A stretch of DNA of 64,000 nt from Helichrysum umbraculigerum (GCA_949592205.1 CATIUR010000003.1:77962501-78026500); one strand, 5' to 3'. Positions 1-10,707 are shown, numbered from the stretch's first letter. Notes: generated by a model not told the origin, from the letters alone. Made by a program: numbers and translations.

Positions 1-955
1 AAAAGTGTTTATATACCTTCCAAAACTTTTGCACTTTGAGTATCTTAAAAAGTATGTGGTTTTTCATCGAAATTGTTACGCATTGAAATTGCTCTGTTGT
101 ATTTTTGATAGTCTGCATTTGTTACGCATCAAAATTGCTTTGCTCTAGTTTTATCCATGTGTTGGACTTTAATGATCTTCAAGAGGAGATTGGTCCTCAT
201 CGAATCTAAATATCAATTAAAAAGAAGACGTTAGTAAATTTGACGATTTCATATATAAACTCTAAACTAAATAATCAATATTTAATACGTTGAAAAACAT
301 ATGGACTCTTATGATCTTCAAGAAGAGGTTGGTTCTCATCTAAATATATCCATTAAAAAGAGGTGCTAGTAAATTAAATGATCTCATATATAATTTTAAC
401 AAAATAAAATATACCTTCGAATTTAATTTGTTTTTGGGAGCATAAGGTGAATTCTTGTATGGATCAATTGAAAATAGGAGAAGATTTTAATTGAATCATG
501 AATAAAACTCGAATAATGAACAATATATATAGGTATAGAAGATGATTCAAAATAGGAAAATATTTATATATAATAATATATAATATATTATTTTTAATTG
601 ACAATTATGATTTAAATAGTGAGTAATCGTAGCCATATGGGGTTTCTAGAAGATTTCATGGACAAATTCATTTTATGATCGATTCTCTATTTTTATTAAA
701 TATTTACAAAATATAATTTAGTGCTTTTATTTGCTATACATGTTAATATTTTTAATTAATATTTAAGTTGTAATTAACGGTTTTTTGATTAAATAAAATT
801 AAAATATTTAATATAATTATTAATTTATTAATTTAAATATAAAAGTGTGTTAAATGTAACAATCATTAAATTAATCTCAATCGTCGGATCAATTTGGAAA
901 ACATTAATTAAGGGTTGGGATTACCCCAAGCTATTTTACTTTAAGTATATGTTAT
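1..955. repeat. AT-rich direct repeat, copy 1
   Basis: This block recurs at 1748-2705 with only a few substitutions and small indels. The shared sequence begins with AAAAGTGTTTATATACC and ends near AAGTATATGTTATA. No ORF of useful length is present. It may be an LTR or another repeat arm whose left edge lies outside the window; no clear TG/CA ends or primer site were seen, so the class is left open. Confidence 0.75.
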
Positions 956-1491
956 ATTTTATTATTTTATTTTATTTTATTACTAGATAAACGATCCGCG
1001 ACAACGCAGGTTTTGTTATTTTCTTTTCTTAATTTTTTTTTCCTACATTTCATATTGAAAGTTAGTAATTTAACATTATATTTGTTTTTTTAGTCGACAA
1101 CTTTATATTAAAATTTAGTATATTGAACATACTATAAAAATTAACAAATTTGCCACAAAAATCCTTACATATAAATAGATTTTAAGAAAAGTTATCCAAA
1201 ATGGAATGTTAAATTACAGACAACACCTAGATGAATAAATATATGTTTTCAACTGCACATTAATTTGTAACCAAATAATTAATATGGTAAAAATTTGATT
1301 GCACTAACATTGCAACCTACATAATAATAACTAATGCATATAATAAAAAAATGAAACTTAAAATGAAGATGAAAGGGAAATTAATTATTTATTTGAATTG
1401 TAATTGGTAAACATATAATATAAAAATTAAAAGCATTAAACATGGTATTCTTCATAGCTTTTTTACATCTTATTCACCAACTCCGTCTTTA
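956..1491. other. AT-rich spacer between the direct repeats
   Basis: No gene is seen. It starts with a TTTTA-type run and a short GC-richer patch near 985-1010 (CCGCGACAACGC), then continues as AT-rich DNA. It could be the interior of the element whose arms are the 1-kb direct repeats, but no coding sequence supports that. Confidence 0.4.
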
Positions 1492-1788
1492 ACCATATTC
1501 AATTTATCCAATCAATAAAATATTGAGGATTAAATTTATCTACAAAACCATTAAAAAAACTGTTAGTAAATTCGAATAATCATCTCCAAATCCATTTATA
1601 AAAGTGTTTATATACCTTCCAAAACTTTTGCACTTTGGGTACCATATTCAATTTATCCAATCAATAAAATATTGAGGATTCAATCTATCTACAAACCATT
1701 AAAAAAACTGTTAGTAAATTCGAATATCCATCTAGGAATCCGTTTATAAAAGTGTTTATATACCTTCCAAAACTTTTGCACTTTGAGT
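1492..1788. repeat. Tandem repeat, about 148-bp unit, two copies
   Basis: Two adjacent copies, about 1492-1640 and 1641-1788, both start ACCATATTCAATTTATCC and end with the AAAAGTGTTTATATACC...TTTTGCACTTTG block that also opens the 1-kb repeats. The second copy runs straight into the second 1-kb repeat. Confidence 0.7.
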
Positions 1789-2705
1789 ATCTTAAAAAGT
1801 ATGTGGTTTTTCATCGAAATTGTTACGCATTGAAATTGCTCTGTTGTATTTTTGATAGTCTGCATTTGTTACGCATCAAAATTGCTTTGCTCTAGTTTTA
1901 TCCATGTGTTGGACTTTAATGATCTTCAAGAGGAGATTGGTCCTCATCGAATCTAAATATCAATTAAAAAGAAGACGTTGGTAAATTTGACGATTTCATA
2001 TATAAACTCTAAACTAAATAATCAATATTTAATACGTTGAAAAACATATGGACTCTTATGATCTTCAAGAAGAGGTTGGTTCTCATCTAAATATATCCAT
2101 TAAAAAGAGGTGCTAGTAAATTAAATGATCTCATATATAATTTTAACAAAATAAAATATACCTTCGAATTTAATTTGTTTTTGGGAGCATAAGGTGAATT
2201 CTTGTATGGATCGATTGAAAATAGGAGAAGATTTTAATTGAATCATGAATAAAACTCGAATAATGAACAATATATATAGGTATAGAAGATGATTCAAAAT
2301 AGGAAAATATTTATATATAATAATATATAATATATTATTTTTAATTGACAATTATGATTTAAATAGTGAGTAATCGTAGCCATATGGGGTTTCTAGAAGA
2401 TTTCATGGACAAATTCATTTTATGATCGATTCTCTATTTTTATTAAATATTTTCAAAATATAATTTAGTGCTTTTATTTGCTATACATGTTAATATTTTT
2501 TAATTAATATTTAAGTTGTAATTAACGGTTTTTTGATTAAATAAAATTAAAATATTTAATATAATTATTAATTTATTAATTTAAATATAAAAGTGTGTTA
2601 AATGTAACAATCATTAAATTAATCTCAATCGTCGGATCAATTTGGAAAACATTAATTAAGGGTTGGGATTACCCCAAGCTATTTTACTTTAAGTATATGT
2701 TATAG
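1748..2705. repeat. AT-rich direct repeat, copy 2
   Basis: Second copy of the 1-955 block, same orientation, offset 1747 bp. Differences are single bases and a one-base T-run change. After about 2705 the two copies diverge: copy 1 enters TTTTATT repeats and copy 2 enters TATAGATT repeats. Confidence 0.75.
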
Positions 2706-3072
2706 ATTTTATAGATTATAGATTATAGATAGAGAGGAGTTGGACTTGGGGTTAACAAGGATACGCCGGCTTAAAGCTATCCTTAAACAAATGCTAATTG
2801 CTCAAATTTTGTGGAACCGACCTAAGTAGCTCTTCTTTGTACGTGTTTCCGAGACCGTGAGGCGTTTTCGAATTCTGTAAGGTTAATTACAATCGTTAAA
2901 ATTTTTTTTGTTTCTCATAATCTACTGCAAGTTAATTATCATGTACATAGATTATGTACGTACTTTAGGGTTCACTACAAATATCTATAGGTAATTTATA
3001 CTAGTCGCTTATCATTCTGATTGATATATTTCTTAAATGTACGTACGTGACATAACTGTTTTGATATTGTAG

Positions 3073-6000
3073 TATGGACGTTTTGATTCGTTACACTTTG
3101 ATTCTTTGCGGTGTCAAAGCTGTCATTCACCTATGGGGTATGAGAGACCAAGTACTGGTTCGCAAAGTAAGCTTTATTCTGAATTTTGCAAGTAATGAAT
3201 GTTGATCTTCATTGTGTACGTACGGAGTATATTTTATACAGATCGTTCTATTATATATCATTATGTCTCTGCAGGAGAATTCAACGGACCTCTTTTTAAA
3301 AAGATTGGGTCTCAAAAGCTATTCTGATGTATTTAACGAACTTGATGTAAGAAACTTCAGTATAATATTTTATTATGTATCATGACTTCAGAACTTGTAA
3401 CCAACATTTACAATCTCTGTTTTACAGATTGATTTGACGTCCCTTAAACTCTTGACCGATGAAGATCTAAAGAGTATGTGGATCCCAGTGGTATGCTTTC
3501 ATTCTACACAGACTCATATAATAGGAACCTCAGCTCCATACCATTATTTACATGGAAAGTGATTCGTACATCACAAAAAATTATTTGTACACCACTAACT
3601 AACTGTGCTTTATGGTGTTGTTCTGTACAACACTGGAAAGCACAGTTATGATAATATTTGATAGTGTACAAATCATTGCCCTATTTACATAAACATGTAG
3701 GTACTTTTTTTTTAGAAAATACAGACTATCATTGATACCAAAAAGACAAATATGCAACAACCATCCATACAAGGAAAAGCCATGTATGACCAGAGAAATA
3801 CCGATCCAGCTCATGAATAGGGGCAAGGCTTAAATACCAATACAAAATAGTACTACAAAATGACCAGAGAAACCGATCCAGCTCATGAGTAGTAACCCAA
3901 TTCCATTTTGACCAAGCCAACTCCAGACACAACATGCAGACAAGATTACATATTTACATCCTCCCACCGCTACAAACAATGTATATGAGACAAACTACTA
4001 TACACTTTGACAACCATTCTTTCAACATGAATATGCACACGTTAAAATCCTAAACTAATAAAGTGATTAGACCCATTCAAAGATCAACAGCTATACCCAG
4101 ATTGACCAAATAATTTGACTTCAATGTAGAATTTGATGGCATGACCCATAACAGATCGGCAACTCCCCTAGTACCAGAGAGATTCATCACTAGACTCTCA
4201 CAACCAGGCAGATTAATCTGAAGACTCCCACAATCCGGCACCAGCATCCAATCCTTAAAACTAACCACCGTTAGGATTTTTTGAATTGAACCATGATTAT
4301 TTACTTAAAAGGAAACGAATCCACACCACAACCAATCTCATCCGCCCACATCTTGACTTCATCCTCTTCGACACCAATACCTTCGCATATTCACTTTCAG
4401 TCCCGAAGCCAATTGGAAGCATTTAAATTGGGACATTAAACTCACCACATTGTCTTCACTCCACTCCCCGAAGAATATGGTGCCATCATCAAAACTGTAA
4501 ATGTGAAACAATTACACTTTAATCACCAATTTTTACTCCATCGAAAGCACCAATATCTCTCGCCTCATTCATCACAACATTGAGCCCCTATGCAACCAAC
4601 AAAAATAGAAATGGAGACAACGAATCTCCCTGCCGAGAAAGGTTAATCTCCTTTGTCGGTGACCCATTAACGAAGATTGATGTTGTAGATGACGAGATAC
4701 AAGCATGAATCCAGTCAATCCATTGGCTCCCAAAACCCGTATGCTCCATAGCCAAAAATAAATAGCTCCAATTTATAATATCGTACGCTTTCTCGAAATC
4801 AACATTAAAAATTAGACTTTTCTTCTTCCTTCCTTTAATTTAACATAATCAATGAGCTCACTTTCTACCAAAACACCATCCAGAATCGACCTTCCTTCAA
4901 TAAATGCACTATGCTCCTCCCCAATAACCGAACCTATAACTTTCTTCACCCTTTCTGCCAAACTTTCGCCACTATTTTGTAGTAGCACCCAATTAAGTTG
5001 ATCGGTCTAAAATCACCCAGGCTAACCGGATTGCTAACCTTACGAATTAAAGACACGGAGGAGGAATTGAACTAACCTCAAATACTTTAATTCACCCAAA
5101 ACCACTCCAAACCTCTCATAATATCTCCTTTAGACAATATCCCAATAACATTTAATAAACCTAAAGTTAACTCCGTCCGACCCTGACGCTTTAAATGTCC
5201 CACATTAATCGCCATAAGCACTTCATCTTCTGTAAAGGGAATCTCCAAAATTTGTGTTTCATCTCCCGAAAGTCTCTTAAAGTTGTCACTTTTGAACACC
5301 CGTCTATTTTAGTCCTCTTCCAAAAAAAAACTTCGAAAAATACGACCTCACTTTCTCTTTAATCAACCCTGAATCCTCACACCATCTCCCGTCAATATGT
5401 AAGCCCATCAAAGCTCCCTTCCAACTCCTCTTATGAACCATCGCATGAAACATTTTCGAATTTTTGTCGCCCTCCACGCCCATTTAACTCCACCTCTTTG
5501 CTGCACTATCCCGTTTTTCAATCTCTCCTTCTCTAACCAATATTTTCGATCCTTCATCCATTTCTCCATTTCCCTACTAGATAATGTCGTCTCGTTGCCT
5601 TCCTTCTCGCACTTCACTGCCTCTTCACGAGATTCTTCAATCTCTCGATCCAAAACCCCAATCTTTTGCTTACTCCAACACTTTAAATCTTCTTTGACAT
5701 TTTTCAGCCTATCTCGAAACACACAGTTCGTTCGACAAGACCTAACCGGCTTCAACCATGCTTCCTTGACAATGTTGTACATGCCCTCCTCATTCCATCA
5801 CACGTCAAGTGTCCTAAACGGTTTTGGTCCAAAATCCCTTGTTTTAACCTCTAGAAGGCAGTGATCCGATAATGTTCTATCTAACGCTATACAACCAACC
5901 CCTCCCCAAACCCCCTAGAAATCTTCTAAGACTAAAAACCCATCCAATTTTAGAATTTCAAACCATCATCACTGATTCGGGTATATCTTGTCCCACCTAT

Positions 6001-6889
6001 AGGGATGTCCACTAGTTGATTATTACTAATAACTCGTTAAATCTATATGCACACCCGTTTGACTAAACTGTCTGATGCATCTCTCATCCCATCTACGAAC
6101 TTTTTCATTAAAATCTCCAAAAATACACCAAACTCCCGCTATTGAATTCATCAACCTTTCCATCTTCGACCATAACTCTTCTCTATTTTTCTCTTTACTC
6201 GGCCCATACACAGTCACCCATCCTACGACCCGATCTTTCCCTACCCATCTCCCAACCGTAACAATAAAAGCATCATCTCCATAAACGTGTTGAACCTCAA
6301 AAACCCATATGTCCCAAATTAACAATAAACCACCCGATCTCCCAGCTACGTCTACTTCTGCAAAACCAAAATCATCCAACCACCATAATCTTGCCACATC
6401 CGATTCATCCAGATTGTAACACTTTGTTTCCTGTAAACCAGCCACCCATGGCCGATACTTGTTACAAATGTCCCTAACCCAACCCTTTCTTTCAATTTCA
6501 CACAACTTTTTGCAATTAAATGACCCATTATAAAAATCACTACAAATGACCACATGGACCCAGCAAAACATCATCACCTCCAGTCCTCCACGCGCTACCG
6601 ACACCCCTAACCCTCTCCTTCTCGGCTTTTGTATCTCATTTGAAACCCACCTTCTAAGTTCTCACCAAAACTTCTTACTTCTCATTTGAAAGTATCAATA
6701 TAATCCATTGGAGCTAGAATTCAATTCTTAGCTTTTTAGGCCTTTTTTCTTTTTCTTTTTTTTTTGATGGATTTGGGTGTTTTGTACATATAAACTACTG
6801 TAATTAACTAATAAACCGCTTGACTGTCAATATATGTGTAGGGTCCGAGAATGATAATCCTCAATGCATTATCACAACTCGGAGAATGA
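3073..6889 (+). CDS. SAM-domain protein gene, 3' exons (partial)
   Basis: Four in-phase exons can be read: about 3073-3166 (donor GTAAGC), 3275-3346 (acceptor GCAG, donor GTAAGA), 3428-3490 (acceptor TACAG, donor GTATGC) and 6842-6889 (acceptor GTAG, stop TGA at 6887). The last three encode a C-terminal sterile alpha motif: a hydrophobic LFLKRLGL helix, then LTDEDLKSMWIPV and finally GPRMIILNAL. SAM domains are protein-protein interaction modules; the partner is unknown. The first listed exon (ATG GAC GTT...) is less sure and probably continues an upstream exon, possibly one ending at 2876 before GTAAGG, which fits in phase. The N-terminal part lies left of about 2800 or outside the window. 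The last intron is 3351 bp because it holds a MITE and a LINE. Domain family is confident; full gene structure is not. Confidence 0.68.
3583..3672. mobile_element. Small foldback MITE in SAM-gene intron
   Basis: The 90-bp segment is almost one complete inverted repeat. Its ends are ATTTGTACAC and GTGTACAAAT, and the inner arms AACTGTGCTTT and AAAGCACAGTT flank a short centre. There is no coding capacity. Confidence 0.65.
4270..5299 (-). pseudogene. LINE reverse transcriptase, broken
   Basis: The frame at 5299-5087 carries the RT entry region (LEIPFTEDEV and a GHLKRQG-type segment). Near 4640 the minus strand reads RQGDSLSPFLFLL, the canonical LINE RT motif. Near 4510-4480 the catalytic box reads as SFDDGTIFFG, so the two aspartates remain but the preceding Ala of the usual F-A-D-D is not in place. 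Frames change between these motifs, so no continuous protein is possible. Confidence 0.7.
5408..5782 (-). pseudogene. LINE linker between endonuclease and RT
   Basis: This is a 124-residue frame rich in Lys, Glu and Arg, with helical, coiled-coil-like character (for example REIEESREEAVKCEKEG). It matches the charged linker found between endonuclease and RT in plant L1 elements. A shift near its end breaks the usual continuation into RT. It has no independent function. Confidence 0.6.
6026..6604 (-). pseudogene. LINE endonuclease (AP-endonuclease-like) fragment
   Basis: This 192-residue reading frame carries landmarks of the exonuclease/endonuclease/phosphatase fold used by L1 elements: an LQETK segment with the catalytic Glu near residue 60, WVTVYGP, and a CIFGDFNE segment with the catalytic Asp-Phe-Asn. 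In a live element this domain nicks target DNA for target-primed reverse transcription. The first 30 residues look unrelated to the family, so the true start was probably upstream in another frame. The C-terminal third ends early at a stop. Confidence 0.75.
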
Positions 6890-7245
6890 GGTGGATGCGT
6901 CATCATCATCTCCAACAAACCAGCATGACCACGATACGTAGTGTTTCTTAATGGTTTTGGCAAGCTAGTTCACGTTCAAGATTGTTTTGGGGATTATATT
7001 ATGGTTACAACTTACAAGTGTAAATCATCCTTTACTTATGGTATTTATTGTATGTGTCGTAAAACCAATTTTGTATTTCTTGAGTCTCATATTTTTTATT
7101 TAATTGGTTTGACGTTATGGATGCTAAAAGATAAAAATTAAATACCGTACTTTTTAAAGAGTGACTTTTCATTTTAAAAGTTTGAATTTTTGTTTATATA
7201 TGTGACTTGTTTGAATAGAGAATGATTAGTGGTATAGGTTTTAGA
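6890..7245 (+). other. Probable 3' UTR and downstream DNA of SAM gene
   Basis: Follows the TGA at 6887 directly. It is AT-rich with no long gene-like frame. The 66-residue frame at 6941-7141 shows no recognisable domain and is most likely chance. No clear polyadenylation signal could be singled out. Confidence 0.35.
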
Positions 7246-7640
7246 CACTACTAGAAAAATGTTAATTGCACACGTTAACTCGCTGGAAAATTTGTGGGTG
7301 ATTAGGTAAACGTGGTGTTGAAAAAAAAATTCCCATGGGAGGGTGATGATATTTCCACCATTGTATTTGATAAATCCATTAAAATTGTGCATTACTAGTT
7401 TGTACGGTATAAGTTCTTAATGTATAATTTTGGTGGATTTATCAAATACAATGGTGGAAATATCACCACCCATATTTTTATAACGGAATTAACCGTTGAA
7501 AATTTGAATTATTCCCATGTATTTCCCACTGAATACATTTTTCACGAATTTTTCATAGAGTGTAATAGTCATGGATTTCCCACGTAACATATTACCCACG
7601 AAATGCATTTGCCACCTATTTCTGTTAGAATACTCGATCC
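7246..7640. mobile_element. CACTA-type transposon terminus (fragment)
   Basis: The segment begins CACTACTAGAAAAAT, the hallmark terminus of plant CACTA (CMC) transposons, and continues with sub-terminal text full of short CCCAC/GTGGG-like words (for example TTCCCACGTAAC). The matching right end (AGTAGTG) was not found before the microsatellite, so this is a truncated or non-autonomous copy. Confidence 0.55.
7341..7471. repeat. Inverted repeat, arms of about 38 bp
   Basis: The left arm 7341-7378 (GGGTGATGATATTTCCACC...) pairs with the right arm 7434-7471 with very few mismatches; the loop is about 55 bp. It sits inside the CACTA fragment and would fold into a strong hairpin if transcribed. 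Confidence 0.7.
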
Positions 7641-7704
7641 ATAGATAACTATTCGATTTTTTCCTAAACTACCATTTTTTGTTTTTTTCATCTTCCCAAT
7701 CTAT

Positions 7705-7706
<2 letters not shown>

Positions 7707-7792
<86 letters not shown>
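7707..7792. repeat. (TA)n microsatellite, 86 bp
   Basis: An uninterrupted TA dinucleotide run ending at the left edge of the first long-TIR MITE. The repeated Ile-Tyr peptide across it is an artefact. Confidence 0.95.
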
Positions 7793-7796
<4 letters not shown>

Positions 7797-8580
7797 TGGG
7801 TTCTGGTGTGAACAAGAGGATTTCGTGAGAACGGTGAGAACACATTTTAGCCATCCATTTTTTTTATTATCAAAAAACCTGATTTGGGAGGTGGTAATTT
7901 TGTAAATACTTTGAAGTTTGACTTTGGAGGGTTCACATCACCTTTGTTCACGTGAAGTTTATTTTTTTAGCTTCACATCATTTTGTTCTATGTGAATTTT
8001 TTTTTTAGCTTCACATCATTTTGCTCATGTGAAGTTTTTTTTTTTAGCTTCACATCATTTTGCTCACGTGAAGGTTTTTTTTTTAGCTTCACATCATTTT
8101 GGTGAGGTTAAGTTTTTTTTATTTTTATTTTTAGCTTCACACCATTTTGGTGAGGTTAAGTTTATTATTTTTTTTCTTAACATAAGGTATTGCTATTGTT
8201 TTGAAGGTTACAAATTGATTTTGATTATTTAACTGGCCGTGCGTGTCTTTTGCTGGGTATATACGGAGCATTATCTTTTTATTATTAACTTTGAAGTGTA
8301 AATGTATGTCTGGCCAAGAAAGATTAAAACTTGACGATCGAAAAGTTTAATTTTTACGACTTTTATGAACAAAAAAAATTAACTTCATCATGTAGAACTT
8401 TTGTTAAGAAAAAAAAAACTTCACTATTTGTGAACTGCCGTGAATGTTATTTATGAAGTTCAACTTATTTAAAAAAATGCCACCTTGAAAATGGGGTATT
8501 TTGATCAAATGGGATGGAAGGCTAGGATGTGTTCTCACCGTTCTCACGTAATCATCGTGTTCTCACAGGATCCCAAGTCT
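7792..8580. mobile_element. MITE 1 with TIR of about 54 bp
   Basis: The left end begins AGGGTTGGGTTCTGG and the right end, complemented, begins AGACTTGGGATCCTG. The arms then converge on an identical CGTGAGAACGGTGAGAACAC word (7825-7844 and its complement near 8530-8550). It is flanked by TA-rich DNA on both sides, consistent with TA targeting. There is no coding capacity; the centre contains a tandem array. Confidence 0.7.
7925..8165 (+). repeat. Tandem array of a 35-45-bp unit in MITE 1
   Basis: About six units of a T-run followed by AGCTTCACATCATTTTG and a variable GTGAAG-type end. Later units change to GGTGAGGTTAAG. The unit is itself partly dyadic (CTTCAC/GTGAAG). Confidence 0.75.
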
Positions 8581-8584
8581 ATAT

Positions 8585-9130
8585 ATTTTCAGGTTCAAAT
8601 GAGAAGGTTAATTTTCATGAGAATGTGAGAAACACTTTAAAACCACTTTTTTAACTATCCAAAACACGTTGTTTTATAAAATTTTCTTTGTAGCTTCTTT
8701 TTTAAATAACTTTTAGAAGTTACTTTTGACATAAAAATTTTTTCAACGTTTTATTATTTTTATTAAAATTTTTGATCATAATAATCACATTTTAAACTTG
8801 ATAATCACATGAATAACATGTGATTATCATGTCATATTTTGTGATTATCTTCAAACACATGATAATCACATTATATTAGAGAATAATCACATGTGATTAT
8901 CATGCTATATTTTGTGATTATGATAAATAATCACAACAGTAACGACTGTAAAATATGTTCGAAAAAAATTTTAATATTTTTTATTTATATTTATATCATA
9001 GCTTCCAAAAGTTATTTTAATAATAATCATTGACAAAGTTTTATAGGAAAATATGTTTCGAATAGTTAAAAAGTAAATTTGAAGTGTTTCTCACGTTCTC
9101 ACGAAAATTAGCCTTTTCATTTTAACACAC

Positions 9131-9134
<4 letters not shown>
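8585..9134. mobile_element. MITE 2, related TIRs, adjacent to MITE 1
   Basis: The left arm (TTAATTTTCATGAGAATGTG, 8609-8628) matches the complemented right arm (CTAATTTTCGTGAGAACGTG, near 9090-9110), and both continue GAGAAACACTT. The TGAGAAC words resemble those of MITE 1, so the two belong to one superfamily. The interior has repeated ATAATCACATG / CATGTGATTAT palindromes (about 8780-8935). Confidence 0.65.

Positions 9135-9172
<38 letters not shown>
9133..9172. repeat. (TA)n microsatellite at left edge of viral dimer
   Basis: A TA run of about 40 bp directly joined to viral sequence that begins CAAAAGTTTTCAGG at 9173. Confidence 0.9.
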
Positions 9173-9174
<2 letters not shown>

Positions 9175-9244
9175 AAAGTTTTCAGGACCATTCAAATAAT
9201 AATTGTTGAAATAAAAACAAGTAATGAGATTATAAAAAGATACC

Positions 9245-9250
9245 TTTATT
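9245..9250 (-). terminator. AATAAA poly(A) signal candidate 2, copy 1
   Basis: AATAAA on the minus strand about 195 nt after the TATA box, a spacing closer to that usual for the terminally redundant pregenomic RNA of caulimoviruses. The copy 2 equivalent is 20093-20098. Confidence 0.45.
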
Positions 9251-9383
9251 TATAGAATCTGAATTAATACAGGGACAGTTGGATAATATACAAGGATCTT
9301 GCTTCTCTATATCTATAGATTGGGTTTCTGGTAATATACAAATATTGAAATCTAAAGTTTTTGTACATCTGGTTGTAGAGAAT

Positions 9384-9389
9384 TTTATT
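9384..9389 (-). terminator. AATAAA poly(A) signal candidate 1, copy 1
   Basis: AATAAA on the minus strand, about 55 nt downstream of the TATA box. An equivalent is at 20232-20237 in copy 2. Confidence 0.4.
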
Positions 9390-9440
9390 GAAGGTTTTTT
9401 CATAAAAAAGGCTCTGCCTATTTCTTGAAAACTTCTTCGT

Positions 9441-9446
9441 TTTATA
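9441..9446 (-). promoter_or_regulatory. TATA box region of pregenomic promoter, copy 1
   Basis: The minus strand reads CTATCTATAAAACG here, where copy 2 reads CTATATAAAACG. Copy 1 therefore has a 2-bp difference that changes the canonical TATATAAA. Upstream (9480-9740) lie repeated GAAGACTTT/TACCG and GACCCTACC words that look like enhancer repeats. Confidence 0.5.
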
Positions 9447-9923
9447 GATAGATCATCCGGTTCCATTACCGGCATTCTTCGGTAAAAGTCTTCAATTATT
9501 TTGTCAATCGGTAAAGTCTTCAATTATTTGGATGTGATGATGCATTTTCTGTTTGCTTTTGCAATAATTTGGAACTTGTCGGGGAATCTTTACTTTAATA
9601 ATTCTTCTTTTGAAAATATAAACACTTTACTTTTTGGTAGGGTCTTCCACTTTCCTTTTTCTTCTTGTCGTATCTTCAAATAATCTTGATGGAAATATTT
9701 CCTAACCACTTTCTTTATGGTAGGGTCTTGCATCCTTCTTTTCTAATAATACTTCACCTGTAAGTTTTCTTGTTCATATGGACAAATAATGATGTTTTAA
9801 AATATAGATGTAAGTAATTTAATCTAGTTCATAAGTAATCAAATTTTCTGGTATATAATAAACTCACACAATAATTTCTTTCTTACATATAGACTCTTAT
9901 TTTAAAATATAGACACTTGAAAA
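9447..9923 (-). promoter_or_regulatory. Viral intergenic/promoter region, copy 1
   Basis: This stretch between the end of the last ORF and the TATA box has no credible gene. It carries paired words: GACCCTACC twice (complements near 9638 and 9720) and two near copies of a GAAGACTTT-TACCG word near 9481-9530. Short frames here (up to 97 codons) overlap the promoter and poly(A) signals and are judged chance. Confidence 0.5.
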
Positions 9924-10702
9924 CTAAAGAGTTATGTCGTCATAGGGATCCTGTGCATCTTGAAATAGATCTTCACTTGGCGTAGGGGAACATTTGATCT
10001 CATTTATAATTTTCTGCATTTCCTCAGGAGAAGAGCACTCCTGTAATCTTTTAATAAAATCCTTATCTTGTACCTTAGGGGTTGAGGTAGAATAGCTTTC
10101 TTGAGAAATAGTCCTTTTGTAATAGTTGGTGACTGCATTAATATCTGCTTGGCTTTCTTCGATTCTTTTCCACCATTTAACACTAAATTGTCTGTATAGA
10201 AGGGGTGGAGAGGTATCTCTGGCTTCTTGCTTTTTATAGGTAAATAAAATAATCCATGGTAACTTGAATATAGCAGAAAACTGAAGAGTATATTCTTCTG
10301 GACAAATATGATCTTGCATAAAGTAATCTTTATATTTATGGAATCCTTCTAATATTTTGGTAGGAAATATAGCTGGAATGCATCCAAAATATCTGAACCA
10401 TTTAATAAACCACTTGGGGTAGTTGTTGGAAAACTTTTCAGCGAAATAGAAAAACCAAGTATGGTTAAAATTTCTTAGTAAAAAGGCATGAAACCATGCG
10501 TCTTGGTAATCATAATAATTATAGATAGGATATTGAGGATAGCAGGCGAGAGTTTTATGAGTAAAGGGTTTTAAAGACCATTCGTCTGGAGATATAACCT
10601 TGATAATCTTTACTTTGCTGCAATCAATGTGACTGGGATTCTTTTGGTTGAGAGTATGATCAATAATAACAGATCCACTATCAACTAAAATAGCCTGATA
10701 AT
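9924..10702 (-). pseudogene. Viral last ORF, C-terminal part, copy 1 (split)
   Basis: This is the C-terminal two thirds of the ORF that is intact at 20770-21951 in copy 2. It is cut by the solo LTR at 10708-13366. Residues match copy 2 almost exactly, including the Trp-rich region and the FSVKWWKRI segment. The first few residues of the open frame after the cut come from LTR sequence. It cannot make the full protein. See the copy 2 entry for the protein itself. Confidence 0.85.
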
Positions 10703-10707
10703 ATTCT
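10703..10707. repeat. Target-site duplication ATTCT, left
   Basis: ATTCT here and at 13367-13371 flank the solo LTR. Copy 2 has this pentamer once (at the matching site near 21550), which proves the insertion. Confidence 0.95.

Larger units (their letters stand above)
3706..6640 (-). mobile_element. L1-type LINE, degenerate, in SAM-gene intron
   Basis: Read on the minus strand, an endonuclease region (about 6604-6026) is followed by a basic linker (5782-5408), the start of the reverse transcriptase (5299-5087) and RT core motifs (about 4640-4380). A T-run at 3706-3714 on the plus strand is the likely 3' poly(A) end. Numerous frameshifts and stops separate the pieces, so it is dead. No target-site duplication was found, so both outer limits are approximate. 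It lies antisense to the SAM gene, between exons ending at 3490 and starting at 6842. Confidence 0.75.

Noticed and set aside
5433..5864. 143-codon plus-strand frame
   Set aside because: Antisense shadow of the LINE linker region; no domain.
7669..7854. 61-codon frame with alternating Ile-Tyr
   Set aside because: Translation of the (TA)n microsatellite.
9230..9523. 97-codon minus-strand frame near the left viral end
   Set aside because: It covers the viral TATA box and poly(A) signals and is disrupted in copy 2.
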